NCBI GenBank assembly: GCA_964621905.1
Contig: CAZUNG010000012.1
Span: 1-64,000, forward strand
Length of the DNA: 64,000 bases
From: Ruminococcus_G sp964621905
Lineage (GTDB): Bacteria; Bacillota; Clostridia; Lachnospirales; Lachnospiraceae
Reading direction: 5' to 3'
Part shown: piece by piece, positions 7,832-17,548 of the stretch
Numbering within the stretch: position 1 is the stretch's first letter
Layout: every line of letters starts with the position of its first letter
Notes under the pieces: model-generated
The model's input: only the letters and a program-made list of their open reading frames with translations
Database searches by the model: none
What the model was told of the DNA's origin: nothing
Translations under genes and position numbers: made by a program

Positions 7832-8964
7832 CGCATATGAATCTCAGAAAATCTCTGTTTACCTTAACGTTTATCACCCTCTCTGCTGCCGTTGCCCTTT
7901 CCATAGCTTCCTTTTTCGGGTGCTTAAAATTACGCAGCATCATTGCGCCTCAGGGAATTGTGATTAATCCGCATACATCCCCTGTCACCATGGCAGAACT
8001 GCCCGCACCATCTGAACATGCAGCGGTGCTTGCCAATGTGCTGGAAATTCTGCAGTTTGTTCTGCCTGTTTTATTTTTTATTACGGCTCTGGTTCTCACC
8101 TCCTGCCTGTTCTACCGTCTGAAACTGAAATCCCCTATTTTCCTTCTCACAGACAGTGCGGACCGCATCATGGCGAATGATCTGGATTTTACCATTGCAA
8201 GTTCCTCATCTGATGAACTTGGGCAGCTATGCCGGGCCTTCGAAACCATGAGACAGGCACTTCTGGCAAATACTCAGGAGCTCTGGCGTCAGAATGAAGA
8301 GCGTAGACGGCTGAATGCCGCTTTTTCACATGATCTCAGAAACCCGGTCACCGTATTAAAAGGTTCCGTAAAATTTGCACGTCAATGCGTACCGGATGAC
8401 CGGCTGAGTAAAGACCAGCTCCTGGAAACTCTAGCCCGCATGGAGGATTACACTGACAGAATTGCGCGTTACGTAGAAGTAATGAGCAGCATCCAGCAGC
8501 TGGAACAGCTGCCTCTTCAGATCGGAGCAATGGAATGGGCAGTTCTTTCCCACGAACTTGAACATACGGTACAGTTAATTGCCGCAAACACTAAAATTCA
8601 GGTAGTCTTTAAACAGAATGCGTTCAAAAGACAGCTCTTGCTTGATAAGTCCGTTATCTTTCAGACAGCCGAGAATCTTATTGCCAATGCCCTGCGCTTT
8701 GCCGTCTCAAAGATTATCATGTCGTGTTCCGTCAGCCAACGGCAATTGATTCTATCTGTATCCGACGATGGCAGCGGTTTTCCGGATGCCCTGCTAAAAA
8801 ATGGGATCCGTCCTTTTCAGAAGGGAACTGAAAATATGGGGCATTTCGGGATGGGGCTGTATACCTGCAGTGTGTTGTGCCAAAAGCACGGAGGGAGCCT
8901 GCAAATTGAAAATACCGAGCAGGGAGCTCTCGTCACCGCGAGGTTTGAAATTAAGTCGGTTTGA
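7819..8964 (+). CDS. Sensor histidine kinase
   Basis: 381 residues. Two membrane segments (about 14-34 and 75-99) flank a short extracellular loop of about 40 residues; then a HAMP-like linker, HisKA with the phosphoacceptor in FSHDLRNPVTVLKG (His171), and HATPase_c with ENLIANALRFA, DDGSGFP and MGLYTCSVL. The short sensor loop recalls intramembrane-type kinases paired with ABC transporters of antimicrobial peptide or envelope-stress systems. ATG at 7819 overlaps the regulator gene; an alternative ATG lies at 7837. The stop codon is inside the operator of the downstream transporter. Confidence 0.88.
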   Translation: MGWITHMNLRKSLFTLTFITLSAAVALSIASFFGCLKLRSIIAPQGIVINPHTSPVTMAELPAPSEHAAVLANVLEILQFVLPVLFFITALVLTSCLFYRLKLKSPIFLLTDSADRIMANDLDFTIASSSSDELGQLCRAFETMRQALLANTQELWRQNEERRRLNAAFSHDLRNPVTVLKGSVKFARQCVPDDRLSKDQLLETLARMEDYTDRIARYVEVMSSIQQLEQLPLQIGAMEWAVLSHELEHTVQLIAANTKIQVVFKQNAFKRQLLLDKSVIFQTAENLIANALRFAVSKIIMSCSVSQRQLILSVSDDGSGFPDALLKNGIRPFQKGTENMGHFGMGLYTCSVLCQKHGGSLQIENTEQGALVTARFEIKSV

Positions 8965-8992
8965 GAATTACTTGAGATTTCTGTTTTATACT
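8961..8992 (+). promoter_or_regulatory. Second direct-repeat operator, promoter of the ABC transporter
   Basis: TTGAGA at 8961 and TTGAGATTT at 8972 (11-bp spacing) followed by TATACT at 8987-8992. It matches the element at 7087 in sequence and spacing and overlaps the last codon of the kinase gene. A regulated internal promoter for the transporter is the natural reading. Confidence 0.6.
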
Positions 8993-9023
8993 CTCCTTAT
9001 CAAAACAATAAGGAGAGGTTTTT

Positions 9024-9698
9024 ATGAATATTGACGTTCAACATATTACGAAAATCTACGGAGGCGGTGATAACCAGGTGACTGCCCTTGACGGTGCCAG
9101 CATGAGGATTGACACTGGTGATTTTATTTCTATTATGGGACCTTCCGGAAGCGGGAAAAGTACATTGCTCCATATCATCAGCGGTCTGGATCATCCAACC
9201 AGTGGAACTGTCCTATATGACGGTACGGATATTCACCGTGGAAGCGACAAAAAAATCTCCGCATTCCGCCGCCGCAACATTGGCTTTATCTTTCAGCAGT
9301 TCAATCTTCTGCCGGTCCTGACCGCCAGGGAGAATATTGCAATGCCTCTGCTGCTCGATAAAAAACAGCTTGATGAGGGGTATTTGCTCCAGTTATCCGA
9401 CCTTTTGGGAATTACAGACCGGCTCTCTCATCTCCCTCATGAACTGTCAGGCGGCCAGCAGCAGCGGGTTGCTGTCGCACGCGCCCTGATCGCACAACCG
9501 GATATTATCTTTGCCGATGAGCCGACCGGAAACCTGGACAGTAAAAGTGGGGCGGAGACAATGGAAATGCTCTGTAGCCTCCGCAGGGAACTAAATAAAA
9601 CATTGGTGATCATTACCCATGACATCCGCATTGCCTCGATGGCAGACAGAAGGTTCACGATCATTGATGGAATACTTACGGAGGTGACGCCGCTGTGA
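9024..9698 (+). CDS. ABC transporter ATP-binding protein, MacB/BceA-like
   Basis: 224 residues with Walker A GPSGSGKST, Q-loop FIFQQFNLLP, signature LSGGQQQRVAVARAL, Walker B IIFADEPTG and the switch His in VIITHD. This class pairs with FtsX-type permeases and works as a mechanotransducer or in peptide sensing and resistance rather than bulk import. AAGGAG lies 7 bp before the ATG. The stop overlaps the permease start in GTGA. The regulated promoter directly upstream and the kinase-regulator pair next to it suggest that the two parts form one sensing and response module. Confidence 0.92.
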   Translation: MNIDVQHITKIYGGGDNQVTALDGASMRIDTGDFISIMGPSGSGKSTLLHIISGLDHPTSGTVLYDGTDIHRGSDKKISAFRRRNIGFIFQQFNLLPVLTARENIAMPLLLDKKQLDEGYLLQLSDLLGITDRLSHLPHELSGGQQQRVAVARALIAQPDIIFADEPTGNLDSKSGAETMEMLCSLRRELNKTLVIITHDIRIASMADRRFTIIDGILTEVTPL

Positions 9699-12175
9699 AA
9701 TCATACCTTGAATTTGTCTTTAAAGAGCTGAAGACCCAGAAACTGACCTCCATTCTGATTCTAATCGCCGTCGTTCTTTCAACCATAATGACAACAGCGC
9801 TCGGACAATCTATCGGTACACTGCAGGCGATGCGGGTCAGCCAGGCTTCCGTTCTGAACGGAGACCGCTATGCCTCTTTTCACCAGCTGACAAAAAAACA
9901 GATGATGAAACTGTCAGGCAACAGCCGCGTTTACGACACCGGCAGTCTCATAAATGTCGGAAACACTCAGCTGAAAAACAGCGGACTTACTCTTTTTGTA
10001 CGGGAATACCTGGAAGGTGCCTCAAACATTTATGCAGCCTCCAGCGAAATAAAAGAGGGCAGACTTCCAGCTTCTGCAAATGAAATTGCCCTTCCGGAAA
10101 ATGTTCTTCCATATTTTGACCAGGATCTTCAGATTGGAGACCGCATTGCGCTCCACCTGAGCGTTTCCCTGATGAAGGATACCAGGCCGCCTTATAAATA
10201 CTCCGCCAATTTCACTGTTTGCGGAATATTAAAGAGCAACTATGCGGGATATGCAACTGGAACCGTTGACGCCATTGCAGGAAAGGGAACTTCGCGTTCC
10301 CTGCTGCCCGAACGCTATCAGCTCTACTCCACTGATTTTAAAACACGCCGTATCGAAAATTTTCAGATGATAATTCATCAACTGGCAGCCGAACTTAATG
10401 TTCCCCGCCAAAACATTCAATACAACTGGGTATTGCTGGATGCCCTTGGTATTAAGTATGAAGAGTCCGGAAACTCCGATACGGACTCAGGTTTTGCATT
10501 TATGACTGCCGCCTGCGTCCTAATCGGAGCACTTGTACTTTTAGCCGCCGGATTAGTCATTTATAATATTATGAAAATTTCTGTGACAAAACGTATCCGT
10601 GAATATGGCACACTCCGTGCAATCGGCAGTGGGCGCAGACAACTGTATTGCCTGGTCGCTCTGGAAGTCATCCTGTTATGTGCTGTTGGAATTCCCTGGG
10701 GTATCTTCTTTGGCATGCTTTCTGTGAAAGGTATCCTGACTGCCGCAACAGGAATTCTAAATCCAGAGTTATTCATGGCAGCAGGCACCGAAGAGCTTCA
10801 TACTGCAATCGCGGCAAACAGCGGCGGAAGAATCTTTCCTCTCCTCTTAAGTGCCACAATCACCTTTCTGTTTGCCGCCGCTGCCGCGCTGCCCGCTGCG
10901 CGTTACGCATCCAGGGTATCTCCGACCGTGGCCATGTCAGGGCAGGCAGTCAGCATCAGGCGGCACACCCGAAGCCGGAAAAGGATCAGGCATTTTGAAA
11001 CATATTACGCAAAACTGAATCTCAGACGAAATCCCCTAAGAACAGGCATTACCATCCTGTCACTGGTAATGAGCATTACTGTTTTCGTAGCACTTCAAAG
11101 TTTTCGCGGCCTGCTGGATACCAGTCAAAATGTTCAGGAATTACATCTCGGAGATTATGCCGTCACAAATGAAACCTCGGGGATTCCTCCTTCAGCTGTT
11201 GATGAGCTGTATAGCCACGAGCTGGTGGAACATTTATTTGCGACAAAACTAAAACTTTATGAACAAGACGAAACCGGATGCCTCCCCATTGACACTGATC
11301 TCTCCCTTGAACCTGGAGAAACCCTGCAGATTGTGGGACTTGATGATGACCGCCTGACAAGCAGTGCAGAAAATCTGCCCAAACAGGACATCTCCGATTT
11401 GCTTTCCGGAGATGCCTGCCTTATCAAAAATCCAATTCCTGTTGCATTCGAAGGTCAGGAAGTTAATTATACGAACCTGCAAACAGGCGACAAAATGAAG
11501 ATAAACGGAAAAGAACTGCGGACAGCAGGAATTGTCAGCCAGCCGGTCACTGTTAATAATGCCGGCTTTACAAATGGTATCCAAATCATCGTCTGCAGCA
11601 ATCTGTATGATAAACTGACCGGCCAGGACTGTTACACCGAACTTTACCCCGTATTACATGATAACTCTGACTTTGAAGAATTTGAGGTCTGGCTGGATAC
11701 CTGGTGTAACGAAAATTCAGGAAGTCACTGGCTTTCTTACCGGCAGTCGGATGCTCAAATGAAAGAAAGTTTTAAACAGATCAACTTTCTCTGCTGGGGA
11801 CTGATTCTGTTTATCGGTCTCATAGGAATCTTAAATATCATCAACACCGTTTGCAGCAATATTCATACCCGGATAGCGGAAATCGGTGTGCAGCGGGCCA
11901 TTGGTATGAGTGCATGTAGTCTTTATAAAACTTTTTTATGGGAAGGTGCTTATTATGGAATCATCGCTTCTTTTGCCGGAGGAATTTTAGGATATATCTG
12001 TACCCTTTTCGTGGAGGCAGCTGCAACAGGCGGTATCCATCTGCCTGCAATCCCGTTCCTGCCTGTTTTCACGGCTTCTGCAGTCTCTATATTATTCTGC
12101 CTGCTGGCAACTGTAATTCCGCTGCGCACCGCCTCAAAAATGAGCATTGCAGCATCCATCGTCCCCCCGGAATAG
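9695..12175 (+). CDS. FtsX-like ABC transporter permease
   Basis: 826 residues. A membrane segment near the N-terminus (about 18-38), a large extracellular region, a first FtsX core with three segments (about 270-410), a linker rich in Arg, another segment (about 455-475), a second extracellular region, and a last FtsX core (about 710-815; GLILFIGLIGILNIINTVCSN, RIAEIGVQRAIGMS). This duplicated-FtsX architecture fits permeases of MacB-like or lipoprotein/peptide-handling transporters in Gram-positives. The start is GTG, overlapping the ATPase stop. The substrate cannot be read from sequence. Confidence 0.88.
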   Translation: MKSYLEFVFKELKTQKLTSILILIAVVLSTIMTTALGQSIGTLQAMRVSQASVLNGDRYASFHQLTKKQMMKLSGNSRVYDTGSLINVGNTQLKNSGLTLFVREYLEGASNIYAASSEIKEGRLPASANEIALPENVLPYFDQDLQIGDRIALHLSVSLMKDTRPPYKYSANFTVCGILKSNYAGYATGTVDAIAGKGTSRSLLPERYQLYSTDFKTRRIENFQMIIHQLAAELNVPRQNIQYNWVLLDALGIKYEESGNSDTDSGFAFMTAACVLIGALVLLAAGLVIYNIMKISVTKRIREYGTLRAIGSGRRQLYCLVALEVILLCAVGIPWGIFFGMLSVKGILTAATGILNPELFMAAGTEELHTAIAANSGGRIFPLLLSATITFLFAAAAALPAARYASRVSPTVAMSGQAVSIRRHTRSRKRIRHFETYYAKLNLRRNPLRTGITILSLVMSITVFVALQSFRGLLDTSQNVQELHLGDYAVTNETSGIPPSAVDELYSHELVEHLFATKLKLYEQDETGCLPIDTDLSLEPGETLQIVGLDDDRLTSSAENLPKQDISDLLSGDACLIKNPIPVAFEGQEVNYTNLQTGDKMKINGKELRTAGIVSQPVTVNNAGFTNGIQIIVCSNLYDKLTGQDCYTELYPVLHDNSDFEEFEVWLDTWCNENSGSHWLSYRQSDAQMKESFKQINFLCWGLILFIGLIGILNIINTVCSNIHTRIAEIGVQRAIGMSACSLYKTFLWEGAYYGIIASFAGGILGYICTLFVEAAATGGIHLPAIPFLPVFTASAVSILFCLLATVIPLRTASKMSIAASIVPPE

Positions 12176-12192
12176 GTGCTTTACAACAGGAT

Positions 12193-12236
12193 GGAATGAC
12201 CAATATCGGCAGACAACTGCAAATATTGGTCATTCC
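12193..12236. terminator. Hairpin between convergent genes
   Basis: 14-bp complementary arms (GGAATGACCAATAT and its complement) around a 16-nt loop lie between the permease stop and the stop of the convergent adhesin gene. No strong T-run follows, so termination efficiency is uncertain. Confidence 0.6.
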
Positions 12237-12259
12237 GGATTTCCACAGAAGATTCTCTT

Positions 12260-15200
12260 TTAGTTATCTGCCGGAAATTCTGTCAGGAACCCCGTCAAAC
12301 CATTGGAGGTCTGGCTGTTTCCTATTCCCTTCTCTTTCATATACTGTTTAGCACGCGCAATTTCATGATTTGAGAATCTCCAGTGTCCCTGCAAATTCTT
12401 CCATTCACCAGTATCATCTTTGGTATTGGAAAACACTTCTGCAATCTGCCTGGCATAGTCTCTCTGTGTATACCACCAGGAGTTTTCATGAAGTCCGCCG
12501 TCCTCCTGTCCCATCCCGTAATACTTTTCCGTTATAAAACGTACTTCGCCCTCCGTATCAGGCAATGCCTCGATTCCTCCATCTATTACTGTGACAGTAA
12601 TACTGTGAAATGTCTCCTTTCCAAACCGGTCAGAAACATGGTACGTCACACAGATTTCCCCCGCTGTTTTAAAAGCTTCGCTGTCAAATCCTTCAATACT
12701 CAGGTTATCATTGATATTTATCGGTTTGCCGTCCATCATGAGTCCCTGCTTGTTTGCCTCATCGTCTTCCACATCTGTCGCAAATGCGAACCCCAATACC
12801 ATTTCCTCTGTCAGTATCCCCTCCCGAACCTCGTCCAAAAGATAAGTACGGTCCGCCGCCTCGATTTCCGGTGGCTCGTTATAGCGAATCAATATCTTCA
12901 ATTCTTTATTTGTTTCATTTCCGGCGCTGTCCGTCGTATGGTATGTCACCCAAAAGGCCTGATCACCATCTTTCTCTGTCTTGTTCAACTCGTCAAAGGA
13001 CACCCTGAAATTATCTGAGCTTCGCATGCCCTCCGGATATTCTTTAACAAACATATAATCGTCGCTTCGTATCCTTCTTATATCCAGCGGAAGTACGATA
13101 CCCTGGCGGTTGTCTTCCACATCCTGCACAAGCACTTGATCCGTCAGCATCTCTCTTGTGACCACTTCTCCTTCATAGAAGACAGACACATTTTTTCTGC
13201 TGATCTTCGGTGCGTAATCCCAGATAGCAAACAGTTTTGACTCTCCCGGAACCTTTGTGAGGTCTTTTGTTTCACTGGGAAGACCTGACTTCTGAAATCT
13301 GACTTTTTCAGCAAACGCTTCCGGTATGGAATCCCAACCGGCGAATACCGCAGCCTCATCTTCTTCAAAATGAATATCACTGTTATCTCTCACCATATAA
13401 GGAAAATTCCGGTAAGCCTTTTCTGTAAATTGCTCTTGTTTTTTTGTCTGGTAGTTTGAATAATAAGAAACCGGAATTTCATCTTTGAACTGTGTCTCCA
13501 CTGTATTACTTTTCTTTGATACGGACCCGCCTCCCCTGAACAGTGTTGAAACTGACTGGTTCTGCACATTACAGTATCCTGTCTCCCGGTTCATCCATGC
13601 AGCATAATCCAGCGGGCGCCGAATGCGGACATGAATCCGAAAATGATAAGTCACACCGTAAAATGCCGATGAAGCAGGTGTTTTTACTTGAAAAGTCACA
13701 TTTTGTTTCTCATGCGAAATCAGAAACCGTGAAGTTACATTTTTCCCCATGTCATCCTCTACATCCGCGCTGATGAACTCTAAACATTCCGGCAAAACAT
13801 CTTTCACGGTAAAATCATTATAGTAAAAGGCAGACTCCTCCTTGGGAATATTTTGTGAAACAGTATAATAGAATACTTCGTCCAGGGAGCCGAGCTGGTT
13901 CTTTTGCACCGCCTTTTCATCTTCATCGGTAACTGTCATCGCAGGAACCGGAAGAGAAGTTCTGGCCATTCTCCTTGCAGAAAATCCCTGATAACCAGGA
14001 TTAAAATTCCCCACAAAATAAGGATCTTTATTTTTCCAGTAAGCATCCCAAGAACCTGCTTTCGTATAGGCTGCAGGATCAATATAAGCATTTGCAAGGC
14101 CATCTTTATAAAAATACCGGTCGTTGTAATACTTATATCCAAACATATCTGCATTAAATTCCACCTGCAGTGCAAATGGGTAGTAAGACGTATGATTAGC
14201 GCCGCTTTTATCGATCAGAATGGGAGAAACCATTTTATCATTTTTATAAACTGCAAAAGTTGATCCGGTCTGTACATAAATTTTGTCATATGTACTTTCT
14301 ACTTTTATTCCCTGCCCGTAATCAATGTCATTTAATAATGCAAAACCTTTCACGTTTACTTTTTTGCTAGAACTTCCGTGCTCATAAAAATCAATTTTCA
14401 ATATAACATTGCTGATATTTTTTGCATAGATTCCAATCTTGTCTTCCGCAAGCCCAAGTATTCCGAGTCCCTGCCTGGATCCTTCCTTATAAAGCGTATA
14501 ATTCGAAATGGTGACTTTTGCATCAATAATTTTTCCCTGATATGTACCCACATTTCGATACCATGCTCCGCATTTCCCCTTCATGCTGCCGTCAGCGATT
14601 CTGGCAGTATGAAGAATTCCACTGTTACTATAAGCTTTACGCAGCTGCTCATTCCCGGCTGCGATTCTTTTTGCCCAGTCGTTTACTTCCTTATTATCCC
14701 ATTTACCAAACGTGGTGACCTGTGTGATATATTTCTGTTTCTCATATGCCTTTCCTGAGTAAAGAACCTGTGCACAAAATTCATACTCCCCATTCAGCGT
14801 AAAGGTCTCAGGTCTGATAACCGCAAAACGGCTGTCCGTCTTCGCATAGTTGTAAGGCATCATAGTCGGACAGGTGATCGTGTTGTCTGCAGCAGCCAGC
14901 GCTGTCATCCCCGAAAAAGGAAGGGGCGGTTCGATCAGATTCCTGACGGTTTCTTTTTCCGGGGACTTAATCATTACAACCCGTACCGTTTTTTCAGAAA
15001 ACATCTCATCTGCCGCCGCTTTATTTTCTTCAAAACAGTAAACTGTCAGCATACCTTCTTCGCCGTTCCCCTGCAGATCAAATGCTTTCTTATTAAAACC
15101 GGTTTCCTCTGTATACAAGACAGCTTTCAGATTATCGCATTCACAAAAAGCCTCATCTTTGATCTCCACACCGTTAAATGGAATGTCTCCAATGACTGCT

Positions 15201-15874
15201 GTACGGTCCTTCACCCGAATAAAGTCCGCTCCTCTTTCTATAACTTCTGCGTTCCCAAAGTCTACTGCATTCTCCAGCATCCTGCATCCATAGAAAGCTT
15301 TTGTCCCGATGATATCAATATTCCCTCTGAATTTTATTGATTTCAGTGATTCACATTCCATAAAGGCCCCTTCCGGAACCTCGCGAATGGCTTGCGGGAT
15401 CTCCAGATGCTGAAGCTTACGGCACTTCTCGAACACATAACTTCCCATGGATTCCAGCGTTTTCGGCAGTGTTACCTCTTCCAGATCCTGCATACCGGCA
15501 AACAGATAGGACGCCAGACCAGTGATTCCCTCTTCTACAACGACACACCTGACCGTCTCCTTCCATCCGGCCCACGCTTCATCCGGCACAGCTGCTCCAT
15601 ATCCTGAAAGTGTTAAAACACCTTTCTCATAATATGCTGTTACAGAATCTGACACTTTCCATTCTGTCACCTCTGTCGCCGCTTCTCCGCCTTGCCGCTC
15701 ATCCGGCTGCCCGGACGTCTCCATCCCATTTTCCGTTCTGTCTTCTACGTTATCTTCTTCCGGACCAACCGTTATGCCTGTTTCCACTTCATGATCCGCC
15801 CGAACCATATACGGTGCAGGCTGCAGGACCGTCAGTACAGCAGCCAGAAATATCGCAGAAATTTTCTTTTTCAT
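12260..15874 (-). CDS. Giant secreted adhesin with LRR_5 and isopeptide domains
   Basis: 1204 residues with a signal peptide (MKKKISAIFLAAVLTVLQPA). Residues about 60-290 carry BspA-type leucine-rich repeats (EEVTLPKTLESMGSYVFEKC and similar). A long beta-rich middle region follows, then a fimbrial isopeptide-forming domain (about 660-790; YYNDFTVKDVLPECLEFISA) and Ig-like or cadherin-like modules with PEIEAADRTYLL and DVEDDE (about 850-1130). There is no LPXTG or C-terminal membrane segment. It is the last gene of the Tad-like operon, 29 bp after the preceding pilin gene, so a role as pilus-associated tip or adhesin is inferred. A secreted or non-covalently attached surface protein is the alternative. 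Confidence 0.75.
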   Translation of the reverse strand: MKKKISAIFLAAVLTVLQPAPYMVRADHEVETGITVGPEEDNVEDRTENGMETSGQPDERQGGEAATEVTEWKVSDSVTAYYEKGVLTLSGYGAAVPDEAWAGWKETVRCVVVEEGITGLASYLFAGMQDLEEVTLPKTLESMGSYVFEKCRKLQHLEIPQAIREVPEGAFMECESLKSIKFRGNIDIIGTKAFYGCRMLENAVDFGNAEVIERGADFIRVKDRTAVIGDIPFNGVEIKDEAFCECDNLKAVLYTEETGFNKKAFDLQGNGEEGMLTVYCFEENKAAADEMFSEKTVRVVMIKSPEKETVRNLIEPPLPFSGMTALAAADNTITCPTMMPYNYAKTDSRFAVIRPETFTLNGEYEFCAQVLYSGKAYEKQKYITQVTTFGKWDNKEVNDWAKRIAAGNEQLRKAYSNSGILHTARIADGSMKGKCGAWYRNVGTYQGKIIDAKVTISNYTLYKEGSRQGLGILGLAEDKIGIYAKNISNVILKIDFYEHGSSSKKVNVKGFALLNDIDYGQGIKVESTYDKIYVQTGSTFAVYKNDKMVSPILIDKSGANHTSYYPFALQVEFNADMFGYKYYNDRYFYKDGLANAYIDPAAYTKAGSWDAYWKNKDPYFVGNFNPGYQGFSARRMARTSLPVPAMTVTDEDEKAVQKNQLGSLDEVFYYTVSQNIPKEESAFYYNDFTVKDVLPECLEFISADVEDDMGKNVTSRFLISHEKQNVTFQVKTPASSAFYGVTYHFRIHVRIRRPLDYAAWMNRETGYCNVQNQSVSTLFRGGGSVSKKSNTVETQFKDEIPVSYYSNYQTKKQEQFTEKAYRNFPYMVRDNSDIHFEEDEAAVFAGWDSIPEAFAEKVRFQKSGLPSETKDLTKVPGESKLFAIWDYAPKISRKNVSVFYEGEVVTREMLTDQVLVQDVEDNRQGIVLPLDIRRIRSDDYMFVKEYPEGMRSSDNFRVSFDELNKTEKDGDQAFWVTYHTTDSAGNETNKELKILIRYNEPPEIEAADRTYLLDEVREGILTEEMVLGFAFATDVEDDEANKQGLMMDGKPININDNLSIEGFDSEAFKTAGEICVTYHVSDRFGKETFHSITVTVIDGGIEALPDTEGEVRFITEKYYGMGQEDGGLHENSWWYTQRDYARQIAEVFSNTKDDTGEWKNLQGHWRFSNHEIARAKQYMKEKGIGNSQTSNGLTGFLTEFPADN

Positions 15875-15903
15875 AGCCGTCCTCCTCGCTCTCTAAAACC
15901 TAG

Positions 15904-16527
15904 TCAGATAAAAACAGCTGTGAGTGTTACGTCCTGTGTCACAGGATACGTCTCAATCCCGCCGTCAATCCTGACATCCGGCCTCCATCTGTCAAATTTC
16001 ACTGCTTCTTTTTCCGGTATGGCTGTTACTGCCAAAATACTCCCCAGTAAGTCACCGCGATGAACATTCACACGTCTCACCACGGTACCATCCACCACAA
16101 AGCTCACCTTATGGTAAGCTTTATCTGTATTTTTCCATTCATCGAACAGCACAGTTCTTCGGCATGAGATTTCTCTCTCGCTGCCCGCGATACTCCGATA
16201 ATTTGTCCTGGTTTCAACATCTAAAAGCCCTTTTGACGGATCAGCATTTAATATATTGACCGTAATTTCGGAGTCACTGCCCATCATCATCAGGAAATTC
16301 TGCATGAAATCAGCACTCAGCTCCTCTGACCAAGCCTCTATTCCATCCCGGGTATGATATCCGTATGTCTTATTTACTTTCAGATTATACATCGTCTGTT
16401 CCAGCGCTGTATCTGTGTTTTTCTCAAGCTCATTCACTCTAACAGTTCTGCCTCCAATCCCGAGAACTGCAAACCCTGTGAGCAGAAGCAGTATGACCCC
16501 TGTCACTGCTATTACTACTGTCCGCAA
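15904..16527 (-). CDS. TadE/G-like minor pilin candidate
   Basis: 207 residues with an N-terminal membrane helix (VVIAVTGVILLLLTGFAVLGI) and an extracellular domain that ends in a repeat-like unit (FVVDGTVVRRVNVHRGDLLG ... FDRWRPDVRIDGG), resembling the InlB B-repeat style of small beta modules. The start is TTG with GGGAGG 5 bp upstream. It lies between the TadE-like gene and the giant adhesin in one transcript. The role as a membrane-anchored pilus component is inferred from topology and operon. Confidence 0.7.
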   Translation of the reverse strand: MRTVVIAVTGVILLLLTGFAVLGIGGRTVRVNELEKNTDTALEQTMYNLKVNKTYGYHTRDGIEAWSEELSADFMQNFLMMMGSDSEITVNILNADPSKGLLDVETRTNYRSIAGSEREISCRRTVLFDEWKNTDKAYHKVSFVVDGTVVRRVNVHRGDLLGSILAVTAIPEKEAVKFDRWRPDVRIDGGIETYPVTQDVTLTAVFI

Positions 16528-16539
16528 TACGGCCTCCCT

Positions 16540-16884
16540 TCATCTCGCATATCCTGTAAGCTCATAATCTTTTGCAACTTCCAGCAGCGGCACCTCATAA
16601 GTATATGATAAGACCACTTCAGCAATCCTGTTATTGCCATCCACTTCATATACCTTAACTTTGAGGCAGTCTTTGGAACCACCCCCATATTGATTTCTGG
16701 CATCTTCTTTCAGCGCAGCAATGACCTTCGGTGCATAATTGGATGCCTCAATTTCACAGATGCATGATGCATGAAAATTTCTTGCCCCGGTAATGTACAG
16801 ATTGCTTCCAATATAGCCGGCAGCCATTACAGCCATCAAGGAGAGCAATGCTGTCACTATATAAAATTCTACACTTGCACGCAT
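16540..16884 (-). CDS. TadE-like pilin candidate (114 aa)
   Basis: 114 residues: an N-terminal hydrophobic segment with an early acidic residue (MRASVEFYIVTALLSLMAVMAAGYIGSN) and a short extracellular domain containing two Cys in HASCICEIEAS. The Glu at position 6 before the hydrophobic run is compatible with a type IVb pseudopilin. It starts 3 bp after the upstream gene. No homology strong enough to name a family is visible to me. Confidence 0.7.
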   Translation of the reverse strand: MRASVEFYIVTALLSLMAVMAAGYIGSNLYITGARNFHASCICEIEASNYAPKVIAALKEDARNQYGGGSKDCLKVKVYEVDGNNRIAEVVLSYTYEVPLLEVAKDYELTGYAR

Positions 16885-16887
16885 TAT

Positions 16888-17382
16888 TCACCCCGCTTCA
16901 TGTGTGGTAACCAGTACGGCAACCCGTTCCTTTGTCTTCCTGCTATAGCTGTCCCGATATTCAATGTTGAGTGAATATACCTGCTCCCTTCCCGCTTCCA
17001 GAATACCTTCCTCACTGATATGTTCGCATTCTATGACAATTCTGTTCTCACCTCTTTGATAGACACATCGCCCCTGCTTCATCTGATACGCCTGGAAATC
17101 CATACTTTCATCCATTCCCTGTGAGTTCTTTAAGGACGTTACAAATGAAAGCGCGGTTTTTCGTTCTCCCACCATCAGATGAATGGGGCGTATCCGTATC
17201 GCGGGCTGCTGCATTGAGGCAAGATTCTCAATCACCGGACCACTCATGCTTGAAACCGTCTCTTCCCTGGGCACAGCCGCTTTCAGCTGAGGCAGTATCG
17301 TAATGTGCAGGCCAAGGAAACACAAACAGGCAATCAATAAAACAAGGGCCAGCATTCCATACTCTTTCATCATACGATCCAA
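16888..17382 (-). CDS. EYG-type pseudopilin (164 aa)
   Basis: 164 residues starting MDRMMKEYGMLALVLLIACL, with Glu7-Tyr8-Gly9 followed by one membrane helix and an extracellular domain. The same EYG at positions 7-9 is found in three other proteins of this operon. The start is TTG, chosen because GGGAGG lies 6 bp upstream; the stop of the preceding 50-residue gene lies between them. It is probably a minor pilin of the Tad-like system. Confidence 0.75.
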   Translation of the reverse strand: MDRMMKEYGMLALVLLIACLCFLGLHITILPQLKAAVPREETVSSMSGPVIENLASMQQPAIRIRPIHLMVGERKTALSFVTSLKNSQGMDESMDFQAYQMKQGRCVYQRGENRIVIECEHISEEGILEAGREQVYSLNIEYRDSYSRKTKERVAVLVTTHEAG

Positions 17383-17384
17383 TT

Positions 17385-17537
17385 TCAGCCTCCCAGCAGG
17401 CCATCTGCAAAAACAGTCAGCAGACTTTTTAACAGCCCGTCTGTTCCCAGCAGACCGCCCAGCACGAATGCCGCGATACCTAATCCACTGACAGTTGTAA
17501 GAAGCAAAAGACCGTATTCACCAAATATTTCTCTCAT
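17385..17537 (-). CDS. Flp-like EYG micro-pilin (50 aa)
   Basis: 50 residues: MREIFGEYGLLLLTTVSG, then LGIAAFVLGGLLG and a short amphipathic tail ending in LLGG. Glu7-Tyr8-Gly9 and the following hydrophobic stretch match the mature start of Flp type IVb pilins (EYGLI). There is essentially no leader before the motif. GGAGG lies close upstream of the ATG. It is followed immediately by the TTG-started pseudopilin gene. It may be a structural pilin or a membrane-embedded assembly factor. Confidence 0.75.
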   Translation of the reverse strand: MREIFGEYGLLLLTTVSGLGIAAFVLGGLLGTDGLLKSLLTVFADGLLGG

Positions 17538-17548
17538 CCTTTTTCCTC

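Noticed and set aside
12193..12236. CRISPR-like repeat
   Set aside because: Single inverted repeat only; no array of spaced direct repeats exists anywhere in the window.
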